Shown here piece after piece: positions 1-7,156 of a stretch of DNA of 32,522 bases. Position 1 is the first letter of the stretch. The number at the start of each line of letters is the position of its first letter. The stretch is taken from contig JAFWVK010000075.1 of the NCBI GenBank assembly GCA_017518255.1, positions 1-32,522 on the forward strand. The letters are read 5' to 3'. The DNA comes from Oscillospiraceae bacterium (GTDB lineage: Bacteria; Bacillota; Clostridia; Oscillospirales; Ruminococcaceae). The position numbers and the translations under genes were made by a program. Under the pieces are notes generated by a model. The model did not search any database, had not been told where the DNA came from, and worked only from the letters and a program-made list of their open reading frames with translations.

Positions 1-13
1 ACATTGTCCCCAG

Positions 14-247
14 ACCCCGTTGTATAATATAAAGAGCGAATTTACTATCTTTTACATAAAGTGGGATTCCAAAGGGACAGCGTCCCTTTGGCGGGGGTTG
101 GGGCGGAGCCCCATTATGGATACATCGCAGATACCGCTTTTCGACAGACTGAGGCGTTATCAGAGTTATTCCGGTAACGCCAGTCTGTTCTCAATCCGCC
201 GAAGATACATTTTATGCATTGCGTTTGTCCGCATAATATGGTATACT
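14..247 (+). repeat. Dispersed repeat, copy 1 (two hairpins plus promoter)
   Basis: This stretch is similar to 29358-29613. The best-kept core is 65-153, nearly identical to 29409-29498. It holds a 10-bp hairpin (69-78 with 82-91, loop AGC), then a G-rich run GCGGGGGTTGGGGCGGAGCC, and a second hairpin (144-159 with 175-188, two-base bulge). The second hairpin sits where the other copy also has one, but its stem sequence differs. The copy ends in a promoter at 219-247. There is no transposase and no clear terminal inverted repeat, so I call it a dispersed structured repeat and not an insertion sequence. Short open frames across it look non-coding. Confidence 0.8.
219..247 (+). promoter_or_regulatory. 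Sigma-A promoter for the YunG-like gene
   Basis: TTGCGT (219-224), a 17-bp spacer and TATACT (242-247), with a TG of extended -10 type just before the -10. The spacer half GCATAATATG is also present in the promoters at 17410-17438 (minus strand) and 29585-29613. It lies 27 bp upstream of the start codon at 274. Confidence 0.8.
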
Positions 248-273
248 TAGAAAAAACGTACCGGGAGGGAAAT

Positions 274-720
274 ATGAAATCATATCATTTTTACGGCTGG
301 GAGACAGCAGATGCAAAGCCGGTTTCGGAAGAATATCCGGGAATTCAGTCGCCTGCGGAATTATATGATGCGCTGCTGCATATCTGGTGTGCGGAGAGCT
401 GCGCACCGAGACTGCGCGGCAAATGGAGTCCGGAGAATCCGACGCTCGGACAGTGTTCCGTTACCGCGTTTCTGGCACAGGATATATTCGGCGGGAAGGT
501 TTACGGCATTCCGCGTGACGGCGGAAATTATCATTGCTACAATGTCATCGGCAGCATTGTATTCGATCTGACCAGCGAGCAGTTCGGTGATGAAGTGCTT
601 TGCTATGAGCAGAATCCGGAGCAGTTTCGGGAGATTCATTTTGCAAAAGACGAAAAACGGCTTCGCTATGAAATGCTGCGGAGCAGACTGAAAGCATATT
701 GCAGTGCGGCAGCCTCATGA
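274..720 (+). CDS. YunG-like hypothetical protein
   Basis: A 148-residue soluble protein with no signal peptide or membrane segment. It resembles the small uncharacterised YunG family: a GQCSVTA block (Cys61), an FGGKVYG block, then NYHCYN (His87) and FDLTSEQF (Asp98). I infer that Cys61, His87 and Asp98 could form a cysteine-protease or transglutaminase-like triad; nothing in the window proves activity. The start at 274 is preferred over earlier in-frame codons because GGGAGGG lies just upstream and the promoter at 219-247 would otherwise fall inside the gene. It is a single-gene unit ending at the shared hairpin at 749-789. The family match is fairly safe; the function is unknown. Confidence 0.75.
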   Translation: MKSYHFYGWETADAKPVSEEYPGIQSPAELYDALLHIWCAESCAPRLRGKWSPENPTLGQCSVTAFLAQDIFGGKVYGIPRDGGNYHCYNVIGSIVFDLTSEQFGDEVLCYEQNPEQFREIHFAKDEKRLRYEMLRSRLKAYCSAAAS

Positions 721-748
721 ATGCCGTGCCGGATTGCACAAAACATAA

Positions 749-789
749 AAACAGGCTGCCTGCCGGATCAACCGGAAAGCAGCCTGTTT
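749..789. terminator. Bidirectional intrinsic terminator
   Basis: Perfect 11-bp stem AAACAGGCTGC (749-759) with GCAGCCTGTTT (779-789). A-rich sequence on the left and T-rich sequence on the right give a U-tract in either direction. It lies between convergent genes: the YunG-like gene (plus) and galE (minus). Confidence 0.85.
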
Positions 790-791
790 GT

Positions 792-1817
792 TTATTCAGA
801 ATCACGGAATCCGTTCGGATTCTGCTTTTGCCAGTTCCATGCATCCCGGCACATGTCGTCGAGCGTTTTCTCTGCAGTCCAGTGCAGCAGCTCACGCGCT
901 TTATCCGCATTTGCGTAGAATTCCGGAATATCGCCGGCACGCCGCGGACCGAAGCGGTATGCAATCTTCACGCCGTTGACGCGCTCAAACGCCTCTACAA
1001 TCTCCAGAACACTGTACGGAGTACCGGTTCCGAGATTGACAGCTTCGACGCCGGTGTGCTGCAAAACATAATCCGTTGCTTTCACATGTCCTTTTGCAAG
1101 ATCGGTCACATGAATATAATCGCGGCGGCAGGTTCCGTCCGGTGTCGGATAATCGTTTCCGAAAACCGTCAGGCATTCGCGCTTTCCGACGGCGACCTGT
1201 GTGATATACGGCATCAGATTATTCGGAATGCCGCAGGGATCCTCGCCGATCATGCCGGAGGGATGCGCACCGATCGGATTAAAATACCGGAGCAGAACAA
1301 CAGAAAGCGACGGGTCTGCCTTTGCGGCATCCTCCAGAATCTGCTCCGTCATCGCCTTTGTCCAGCCGTAGGGATTGGAGCAGACACCGCGCCGCATTGT
1401 TTCCGTATAGGGAATCGGATTCTCCGAACCGTAAACCGTCGCGCTGGAAGAAAAAATCACATGCTTCACACCGAACTGCTGCATGGTCTCCAGCAGGGAA
1501 AGCGTCGTATCAATGTTATTCCGGTAATACAGCAGCGGCTTTTCCGCCGATTCGCCGACTGCTTTCAGTCCGGCAAAATGAATCACGGCATCAATCCGGT
1601 TTTCCTGAAAAATCCCGGCAAGCCGGCGGGTATCACGGATATCCGCATCATACAGCCGGATCGTTTTGCCTGTGATCTGCTCTGCACGGCGGACGGATTC
1701 CGGAGAACTGTTGCAGAAATTATCTGCCGCGATCACCTCATAGCCCGCTTCCAGCAGCTCCACTGCCGTATGCGACCCGATATATCCGGCGCCGCCTGCC
1801 AGAAAAACTGTTGCCAA
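792..1817 (-). CDS. galE: UDP-glucose 4-epimerase GalE
   Basis: Interconverts UDP-glucose and UDP-galactose (and in many family members the N-acetyl forms) using bound NAD. The 341-residue length is normal for GalE. The Rossmann motif GGAGYIGS is at residues 8-15. The extended-SDR catalytic set is visible: the SSSATVYG serines (123-125), Tyr150 and Lys154 in NPYGWTK. RYFNPIGAHPSG follows, as is usual. The start codon is TTG with AGGTG upstream. It is the last gene of the glmS > nahK-like > galE operon, 17 nt after its neighbour, and runs into the hairpin at 749-789. With a hexosamine 1-kinase beside it, a role in using galactose or N-acetylhexosamines from host or milk glycans is a reasonable inference. 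Confidence 0.95.
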   Translation of the reverse strand: MATVFLAGGAGYIGSHTAVELLEAGYEVIAADNFCNSSPESVRRAEQITGKTIRLYDADIRDTRRLAGIFQENRIDAVIHFAGLKAVGESAEKPLLYYRNNIDTTLSLLETMQQFGVKHVIFSSSATVYGSENPIPYTETMRRGVCSNPYGWTKAMTEQILEDAAKADPSLSVVLLRYFNPIGAHPSGMIGEDPCGIPNNLMPYITQVAVGKRECLTVFGNDYPTPDGTCRRDYIHVTDLAKGHVKATDYVLQHTGVEAVNLGTGTPYSVLEIVEAFERVNGVKIAYRFGPRRAGDIPEFYANADKARELLHWTAEKTLDDMCRDAWNWQKQNPNGFRDSE

Positions 1818-1834
1818 TTTGCAAGCACCTCAAT

Positions 1835-2941
1835 TCAGTCTGATTTTTTACCGTTTATGCTCCTCACAACCCCGCGGACGATCTGTTCCAGCTCATCCTT
1901 TCTGTTCCGGAAATCTTTGGCAAGGGCAAGCTGACAGCGGGTACGCACGAGATTGTGTTCGGGATAAAGCGTCTTGAAATATTTGTCGCCGGTGAGGTAG
2001 TCATCGAGGAAACGCGCCGCCAGCTCAACCGTAACCGAAAACGCGGCAAGCACGAGCGAATCCAGTTCGGGCTGTGTAAAGCCCTGCATCACCTCTCCGA
2101 CAAAGCCTTTGCAGAATGCGCCGAATTTTGCCGCATCGACAGAGACCTTTGAGAGATCGGGCTCATCTTCGGCAGCCGTATTCGCAATAAACCGCACGGC
2201 ATCGCCGAAATCGTACATTGCCATGCCCGGCATAACCGTGTCAAGATCAATCACGACAATGGGTTCCTTTGTCACGCGGTCAAACAGCACATTATTGAAC
2301 TTTGTATCATTGTGCGTCACGCGGACGGGAAACTCGCCGTTTGCATAGCGCACGGAGAGCGCTCCTGCCGTTTCGCGGACAGATGAAAGATATTCTGTTT
2401 CGGCACGCACGGATTCCGCTCTGCCGCAGGGATCCTCATCAACATGCGCAAACAGCGTATCCAGACGCTTTTTCGTATTGTGAAAATCCGGAATCGTCTC
2501 AAAGAGCAGGCTGCCGTCGAAATCGGAAAGCTGATTCTGAAAATGGCCGAATGCTTTTCCGGTTGCTTCAATTACGCTGAGGTCATCGCAGGAATCCAGC
2601 GTAACGGAATCCACGCAGTTCATCACGCGCCAGAAAGCATTATCATCCGTAAAGACGTAATTTTTGCCGTCTGCCGTGTGATGGAAATGCAGCGTGCGCT
2701 CCTCCGGATATTTCCGGCGGATATGCGTGGTCACGAGGTCGATATTCTGCATAATCTGCACCGGATTCCTGAACACGACGGTATTGATCCGCTGAAAGAT
2801 ATACGGTTTCTCTGTTCCGTCCGGATTCCGGTAGGTTACGCGGCAGGTTGTATTGATATTGCCGTTTGTGATGATTTCCTCCGAAACCGGTTCGCCGGGC
2901 AGGCGGAATGCGGCTCCGATCTGCTTTATCATGTCCGTCAT
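1835..2941 (-). CDS. nahK: N-acetylhexosamine 1-kinase (NahK/LnpB-like)
   Basis: A 368-residue kinase of the aminoglycoside-phosphotransferase fold. It closely follows the bifidobacterial N-acetylhexosamine 1-kinase NahK, which phosphorylates GlcNAc or GalNAc at C1 with ATP. Shared blocks include the N-terminal GNINTT segment, the catalytic THNDTKFNNVLFD (His210, Asn211, Asp212), the metal-binding DLDTVMPG (Asp232, Asp234), the FGDAVRF segment and the C-terminal YPEHNLVRTR. The ATG is 4 nt after the glmS stop with GGAG inside the end of glmS, so the two are probably translationally coupled. galE follows. No lacto-N-biose phosphorylase or uridylyltransferase is in the window, so the full pathway is not shown here. 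The substrate is inferred from family. Confidence 0.85.
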   Translation of the reverse strand: MTDMIKQIGAAFRLPGEPVSEEIITNGNINTTCRVTYRNPDGTEKPYIFQRINTVVFRNPVQIMQNIDLVTTHIRRKYPEERTLHFHHTADGKNYVFTDDNAFWRVMNCVDSVTLDSCDDLSVIEATGKAFGHFQNQLSDFDGSLLFETIPDFHNTKKRLDTLFAHVDEDPCGRAESVRAETEYLSSVRETAGALSVRYANGEFPVRVTHNDTKFNNVLFDRVTKEPIVVIDLDTVMPGMAMYDFGDAVRFIANTAAEDEPDLSKVSVDAAKFGAFCKGFVGEVMQGFTQPELDSLVLAAFSVTVELAARFLDDYLTGDKYFKTLYPEHNLVRTRCQLALAKDFRNRKDELEQIVRGVVRSINGKKSD

Positions 2942-2945
2942 ACGA

Positions 2946-4784
2946 TTACTCCACTGTCACGGATTTTGCGAGATTGCGCGGCTTATCAACGTCAAAGCCC
3001 TTGCCGATTGAGACATAATAGCTCAGAAGCTGGAGCGGAATCACCGCAAGGCTTCCGGCAAACAGCGGTTCGATCTTCGGGACATAGCAGGTAAATTCCG
3101 CTGTATCTTCCAGGAAATAGTTTCCGGCGGTTGTCACAGCCATCAGCTTTGCGCCGCGGCTCTTGACCTCGACCATATTGCTGACGGTTTTCTCGGTCAG
3201 TTCGGTCTGCGTCACGACGGCGATGACAATGGTGCCTTTCTCAATCAGGCTGATCGGACCGTGCTTTAATTCACCCGCAGCATACGCCTCGGAATGGATA
3301 TAGCTGATTTCTTTCAGCTTCAGGCTGCCCTCCATGCCGATTGCATAGTCAATGCCTCTGCCGATGAAGAACGAATCCGAGACATTGATGAGCTTTGCGG
3401 AATACCATTGCAGCCGCTCTTTATCTTCCAGAATCTTCTCGACCTTATCCGGAATCGAGTAGATTGCTTTCAGCAGACGGTCATATTCCTCCGCCTCGAT
3501 TTCATTGCGTGCCTTTGCAAACTGCAGTGCCAGCAGATAGCCTGCGACCAGTTGTGTGCTGTAAGCCTTTGTTGTTGCAACGGAGATTTCCGGACCGGCA
3601 AGTGTATAGAACACATTGTCCGCTTCCCGCGCAATGGACGAGCCGACCACATTGACGATTGCAAGCGTTTTGATGCCCTGATCCTTTGCACCGCGCAGTG
3701 CAGCCAGCGTGTCCGCGGTTTCACCGGACTGACTGATGACAATGACAAGGCTCTTTTTGTTCATGGTCATTTTGCGGTAGCGGAATTCCGACGCCAGCTC
3801 CACGCGAACCTGAAGCGAAGTCAGATGCTCAATCACGTACTGCACCGCCACACCGACATGATATGCCGAACCGCAGGCGACAATATAGACCTGTTCAATA
3901 TTCTGCATTTCCTCATCGGTCAGGTTGATGCTGTCAAACCGCACCACGCCGTCGGATACGACCGAATTGATTGTATCGCGGATGACCTTGGGCTGCTCAT
4001 GGATTTCCTTGAGCATAAAATGCTCATAGCCGCCTTTTTCCGCAGATTCGGCATCCCATTTGATTTCGGTGAGCTGCTTTTCCAGCACTTCGCTGTCGAT
4101 ATTGAAGAAGGTCACATTGCCTTTTTCGAGCTTGGCAATTTCCATATTGCCGATATAATACACATTTCTGGTATATTTCAGAATTGCCGGAACGTCGGAT
4201 GCGACATAGGATTCGCCGTCTGCGATGCCGATAATCATCGGGCTGTCCTTGCGCGCGCAGTAGATTTCGCCCGGATAGTCCTTAAACATGACGCAAAGTG
4301 CATAGGAGCCGCGGATGCGGACCATTGAACGGGCAATTGCCTCGATCGGCAGCGGTGCATATTTTTTGTAGTAATAGTCAATCAGCTTCACCGCGACCTC
4401 GGTATCGGTCTGAGACTTGAACACATAGCCGTGCTTCATCAGTTTTTCGCGAAGCTCCTGATAATTTTCGATAATGCCGTTATGGACGGCGATGACATTC
4501 AGATCGTCGCTTGCATGGGGGTGCGCATTGAGTGCGGAGGGCTCGCCGTGTGTTGCCCAGCGGGTATGACCGATGCCGCAGCAGCCCTTGACGGCTCTTC
4601 CGTAATCTGTCATTTCCTGCAAGACCTTCAGTTTGCCTTTCTCCTTGATTATTTCCGGCTCACTGTCTCCGTCGCGGACAGCGATACCCGCCGAATCATA
4701 GCCGCGGTATTCGAGCTTTGACAGTCCGTCGAGCAAAACCGGTGCTGCCTGTTTATTTCCGGTAAATCCTACGATTCCACACAT
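2946..4784 (-). CDS. glmS: Glutamine-fructose-6-phosphate aminotransferase GlmS
   Basis: Makes glucosamine-6-phosphate from fructose-6-phosphate and glutamine, the entry step to UDP-GlcNAc and the cell wall. Full length at 612 residues. Cys2 (MCGIVGF) is the N-terminal nucleophile of the glutaminase domain, with EYRGYDSAGIA and GHTRWATHG nearby. Two SIS domains follow (SQSGETADT and GRGIDYAIGMEGSLKLKE blocks), and the C-terminus ends in LAKSVTVE as in other GlmS proteins. It leads a three-gene operon with the nahK-like gene and galE. The promoter is at 4858-4886. The short leader has two hairpins; the glmS ribozyme seen in many Firmicutes was not found. Confidence 0.97.
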   Translation of the reverse strand: MCGIVGFTGNKQAAPVLLDGLSKLEYRGYDSAGIAVRDGDSEPEIIKEKGKLKVLQEMTDYGRAVKGCCGIGHTRWATHGEPSALNAHPHASDDLNVIAVHNGIIENYQELREKLMKHGYVFKSQTDTEVAVKLIDYYYKKYAPLPIEAIARSMVRIRGSYALCVMFKDYPGEIYCARKDSPMIIGIADGESYVASDVPAILKYTRNVYYIGNMEIAKLEKGNVTFFNIDSEVLEKQLTEIKWDAESAEKGGYEHFMLKEIHEQPKVIRDTINSVVSDGVVRFDSINLTDEEMQNIEQVYIVACGSAYHVGVAVQYVIEHLTSLQVRVELASEFRYRKMTMNKKSLVIVISQSGETADTLAALRGAKDQGIKTLAIVNVVGSSIAREADNVFYTLAGPEISVATTKAYSTQLVAGYLLALQFAKARNEIEAEEYDRLLKAIYSIPDKVEKILEDKERLQWYSAKLINVSDSFFIGRGIDYAIGMEGSLKLKEISYIHSEAYAAGELKHGPISLIEKGTIVIAVVTQTELTEKTVSNMVEVKSRGAKLMAVTTAGNYFLEDTAEFTCYVPKIEPLFAGSLAVIPLQLLSYYVSIGKGFDVDKPRNLAKSVTVE

Positions 4785-4798
4785 AATTCGTATTTCTC

Positions 4799-4845
4799 CT
4801 GTTGTTCAGTTTCGGCAACAGAACCGCCTGCTTCGGTGCAGTTCT
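4799..4845 (-). promoter_or_regulatory. glmS leader with two hairpins, one touching the SD
   Basis: On the minus strand the leader forms an 8-bp stem (4838-4845 with 4820-4827, one G-T pair) followed by a 6-bp stem CTGTTG/CAACAG (4816-4821 with 4799-4804). The second stem ends inside the SD AGGAG (4796-4800), and the two stems share bases 4820-4821. Pairing here could change ribosome access, but this is inference; no known riboswitch or sRNA site is recognised. Confidence 0.4.
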
Positions 4846-4857
4846 ACAGCCTTTTTT

Positions 4858-4886
4858 ATTCTACCATAAATATCCCGCATTGTCAA
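4858..4886 (-). promoter_or_regulatory. Sigma-A promoter of the glmS operon
   Basis: On the minus strand: TTGACA (4881-4886), a 17-bp spacer and TAGAAT (4858-4863). It gives a leader of about 70 nt before the glmS start. Confidence 0.85.
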
Positions 4887-4944
4887 GCCGGAACGCTTTC
4901 AGACACACCGCAGAATGGCGGTGCGGAAAATCCGGCTCTGGGTA

Positions 4945-4973
4945 TTGACAAAAGGCAGCATTTGTGATATAAT
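4945..4973 (+). promoter_or_regulatory. Consensus promoter for tRNA-Pro
   Basis: TTGACA (4945-4950), 17-bp spacer, TATAAT (4968-4973): a perfect consensus promoter, as expected for a stable RNA. The mature tRNA begins 12 bp after the -10 box. Confidence 0.9.
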
Positions 4974-4984
4974 ATATGCGTTGT

Positions 4985-5060
4985 CTGGGTGTGGCGCAGT
5001 TGGTAGCGCGCTACCTTGGGGTGGTAGAGGCCGCCCGTTCAAGTCGGGTCACTCAGACCA
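4985..5060 (+). tRNA. tRNA-Pro, anticodon GGG
   Basis: A 76-nt cloverleaf including an encoded CCA. The acceptor CTGGGTG pairs with CACTCAG, the D stem is GCGC/GCGC, and the anticodon stem CTACC/GGTAG encloses loop TTGGGGT with GGG at the anticodon positions. The T stem is GCCCG/CGGGT with TTC in the loop. It decodes CCC and CCU. It stands alone, with its own promoter and a terminator at 5083-5117. Confidence 0.95.
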
Positions 5061-5082
5061 GCGGGTTCAGCCCGTCAGAAGG

Positions 5083-5117
5083 ACAGTGCTCCGGAGGTTT
5101 CCGGGGCGCTGTTTTTT
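5083..5117 (+). terminator. Terminator of the tRNA-Pro unit
   Basis: A 12-bp stem (5083-5094 with 5101-5112, two G-T pairs), a six-base loop and a T-run at 5112-5117. Confidence 0.85.
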
Positions 5118-5120
5118 GTT

Positions 5121-5337
5121 GTTTTGAGGTTCTGATGTTTTATAATGTTCTGCACCGCGGTTCTTTTAGTATTCCACTCTGCTAATTCAAAATATAATTC
5201 GAGTTCTGTAATCTGACTGCTTATAAAAAAATATGCACTGTTCAGACTGGAAAAACTGTCAGTTTTTCTGTTCCAAATCAGATCGGGAAGCGGCATTGGA
5301 TGCGGGCGCTGCCCGCCGCGCCGGGCACTGCGCGGCG
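5121..5337. other. Intergenic stretch with no recognised gene
   Basis: Between the tRNA terminator and the phosphofructokinase terminator. It contains small inverted repeats: AAAAACTG/CAGTTTTT near 5260, and GC-rich CGCCGCGC/GCGCGGCG near 5315-5338. No gene or clear signal was found. Confidence 0.5.
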
Positions 5338-5367
5338 AAAAAAATCGGACAGTCAAAAGACTGTCCG
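5338..5367 (-). terminator. Terminator of the phosphofructokinase gene
   Basis: Read on the minus strand after the stop at 5395: a perfect 9-bp stem CGGACAGTC/GACTGTCCG (5359-5367 with 5346-5354), a TTTT loop and then a run of Ts (5338-5345). Confidence 0.88.
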
Positions 5368-5394
5368 CAGAAAGAAAGAGGTTACCGTAAAGCA

Positions 5395-6627
5395 TTAAAA
5401 CAGGAAATGAACCGGCATGCCGTTATGCATATCGGGATAAACCTCGCCCTGAATAAGCGGGAGAAAATACCCGATTGCATCGTCCGTTACCTGATTGCCC
5501 TCCGGCGATATCCATTCAGCCGGAAATTTCCGGATCTGATTGGCAGTTTGAGAAGCGGGGAACTCCCCGTAAGTGATTTCATAGGTGTAAGCATCAGAAT
5601 TGCGCTGCATATTAACCATAACGCCGCTTGCTCCGGAATATGCCAGCCAGCCAGCATGAATACCGCAGCGCTCTGCCTCCAGAAGATCGGTATACGAAGC
5701 AATATGCGCGGAACATCTCTGCATGATGTTCAGCTCAACCGAGCGCACCTTGCAGCCGATCTCCGCAGCAATCTGTTTTTCCAGATACTTTCCGATTCCG
5801 GAGAGATAGGCATGACCGAACTCATCATTCACACCGGAACGGAACAGAGCGGCATCCGGCGGAGTAACGCCCTCCGATACCGCACAGACAACCGATCGGT
5901 GCGTTTTCAGCCCCTCGCGGACATCCGCCAGAAATCCGGCAACCGTAAAATCCGATTCCGGAAGATAAATGTAATGCGGGGCGGTTTCTCCGTTTCTGCG
6001 GAGCAGGCAGGTCGAGGCGGTCAGCCAGCCGGCATCGCGTCCCATAATTTCGACAACCGTCACCGACTGCACCTGATAAACGGAACAGTCTCGCAGTATT
6101 TCCTGCATGGTTGTCATCAGATATTTGACGGCGGAACCGAAGCCGGGGGTATGATCCGTGCCGACCAGATCATTGTCAATTGTTTTCGGGACACCGATAA
6201 TCCGGATTTTGCTGCCGTGCGCGGTCAGCCATGTGCTGAGCTTTGCGACGGTATCCATCGAATCGTTGCCGCCGATATAGAACAGCGCATCAATCCTGTG
6301 CGCGTTGAGAACATCCAGCAGCTTATGGTACATGCTGTCATCCTGTTCGGGCGGGGGCAGCCGGAAGCGGCAGGAACCGAGCGCGCTGGCGGGTGTTTTT
6401 TTCAGCAGGGCGAGCTTCTGCGGATCGGAGAGCCGCTCCTCCAGATTGATCAGTTTTCCGTCCAGAAGCCCCTGCACACCGTGCAGGACGCCGAATATTT
6501 CAACCTTTTCAGAAGAACCTTCAGACCGGAGCTTTCGCTGGATATCCATTGCAGCCTCATAAACTCCGGCAAGCGAAGCATTGATCGCAGCGGTCGGACC
6601 GCCGGACTGTGCAACAGCAAAGCGCAT
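5395..6627 (-). CDS. PPi-dependent 6-phosphofructokinase
   Basis: Phosphorylates fructose-6-phosphate to fructose-1,6-bisphosphate in glycolysis; the PPi form is reversible and saves ATP in anaerobes. 410 residues, typical of the longer PPi clade. SGGPT is at 8-12. GGNDS (119-123) carries Asp where ATP enzymes have Gly, and PKTIDND (147-153) carries Lys where ATP enzymes have Gly; both are markers of PPi use. MGRDAGW at 195-201 is the fructose-6-phosphate-binding block. The first Asp of GGDDS is Asn here, a small departure. It is a single-gene unit: promoter 6686-6714, SD GAAGGAGG just before the ATG, terminator 5338-5367. PPi preference is inferred from the two marker residues. Confidence 0.92.
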   Translation of the reverse strand: MRFAVAQSGGPTAAINASLAGVYEAAMDIQRKLRSEGSSEKVEIFGVLHGVQGLLDGKLINLEERLSDPQKLALLKKTPASALGSCRFRLPPPEQDDSMYHKLLDVLNAHRIDALFYIGGNDSMDTVAKLSTWLTAHGSKIRIIGVPKTIDNDLVGTDHTPGFGSAVKYLMTTMQEILRDCSVYQVQSVTVVEIMGRDAGWLTASTCLLRRNGETAPHYIYLPESDFTVAGFLADVREGLKTHRSVVCAVSEGVTPPDAALFRSGVNDEFGHAYLSGIGKYLEKQIAAEIGCKVRSVELNIMQRCSAHIASYTDLLEAERCGIHAGWLAYSGASGVMVNMQRNSDAYTYEITYGEFPASQTANQIRKFPAEWISPEGNQVTDDAIGYFLPLIQGEVYPDMHNGMPVHFLF

Positions 6628-6685
6628 ATAGTGCCTCCTTCTTCTGCATGATAGAGTATTACAAATTCATTACAATCCAATATAT

Positions 6686-6714
6686 AGTATACTTCTTCCG
6701 GCAGCGTTTGTCAA
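6686..6714 (-). promoter_or_regulatory. Sigma-A promoter of the phosphofructokinase gene
   Basis: Minus strand: TTGACA (6709-6714), 17-bp spacer, TATACT (6686-6691), about 60 bp before the ATG. Confidence 0.88.
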
Positions 6715-7007
6715 TTGCCTGAGGCGATTTTCGGCAGTATGGATAACGAAAGCCTGTTTTTTGAGAGAACAACATCAAAAATAACATTTCTTTTCGGCTC
6801 ATATTGCTCCGAACGCAATTTTATCTGTAAAACCGGCTCGAAAAAGCGCATAGCTCCGATACCGTTCAGACAATGAGACAGTATGAGGCGGAAAAAGTAA
6901 CCTGATTCCGCGCAGTGCATAAAACATTTGTTTTGTTTGTTATTTGTTTGTCATTGTTCATATTATATTCATATAAATTTAAGTACAATAAAACATACAA
7001 AAAAGAA
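6715..7007. other. Upstream region between divergent pfk and gdhA, no gene seen
   Basis: No convincing coding region; a 69-codon minus-strand frame lacks an SD and family likeness. From about 6920 the sequence becomes very AT-rich with repeated TTGT and TTTG words, running into the palindrome at 7008-7023 and the gdhA promoter. It may serve as an upstream activating region for gdhA. Confidence 0.4.
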
Positions 7008-7023
7008 TAATATCATGATATTA
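7008..7023. promoter_or_regulatory. Perfect 16-bp palindrome upstream of gdhA
   Basis: TAATATCATGATATTA is its own reverse complement. It sits about 49 bp upstream of the gdhA -35 box, a place suited to a dimeric regulator. A second, 10-bp palindrome AATTGCAATT (7070-7079) overlaps the -35 box itself. The regulator is unknown. Confidence 0.5.
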
Positions 7024-7071
7024 CGAAAAATTCTGAATTTTGTCTTAAAAATATAGGATATAAAAAAACAA

Positions 7072-7100
7072 TTGCAATTATATCTGAAATGCGGTATAAT
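7072..7100 (+). promoter_or_regulatory. Sigma-A promoter of gdhA
   Basis: TTGCAA (7072-7077), 17-bp spacer, TATAAT (7095-7100). The sequence upstream is strongly AT-rich, resembling an UP element, which would fit high expression. Confidence 0.85.
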
Positions 7101-7156
7101 AGAAGCTGGACGGAGATTTTTTGAAGTCCTGAGATTTTTGTAAGGAGATTAGAATT

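Noticed and set aside
699..1934. A 411-codon plus-strand open frame across galE
   Set aside because: GalE motifs are complete on the other strand; the plus frame is His/Arg/Cys-rich and runs through the terminator hairpin.
4785..4886. glmS ribozyme upstream of glmS
   Set aside because: The leader between the promoter and the start is only about 70 nt and lacks the ribozyme core; only simple hairpins are present.
5233..6651. A 472-codon plus-strand open frame across the phosphofructokinase gene
   Set aside because: Antisense shadow of a gene with full PFK motifs; composition is unlike a real protein.
6711..6920. A 69-codon minus-strand frame between pfk and gdhA
   Set aside because: No SD, no family likeness, and its end overlaps the pfk promoter region.
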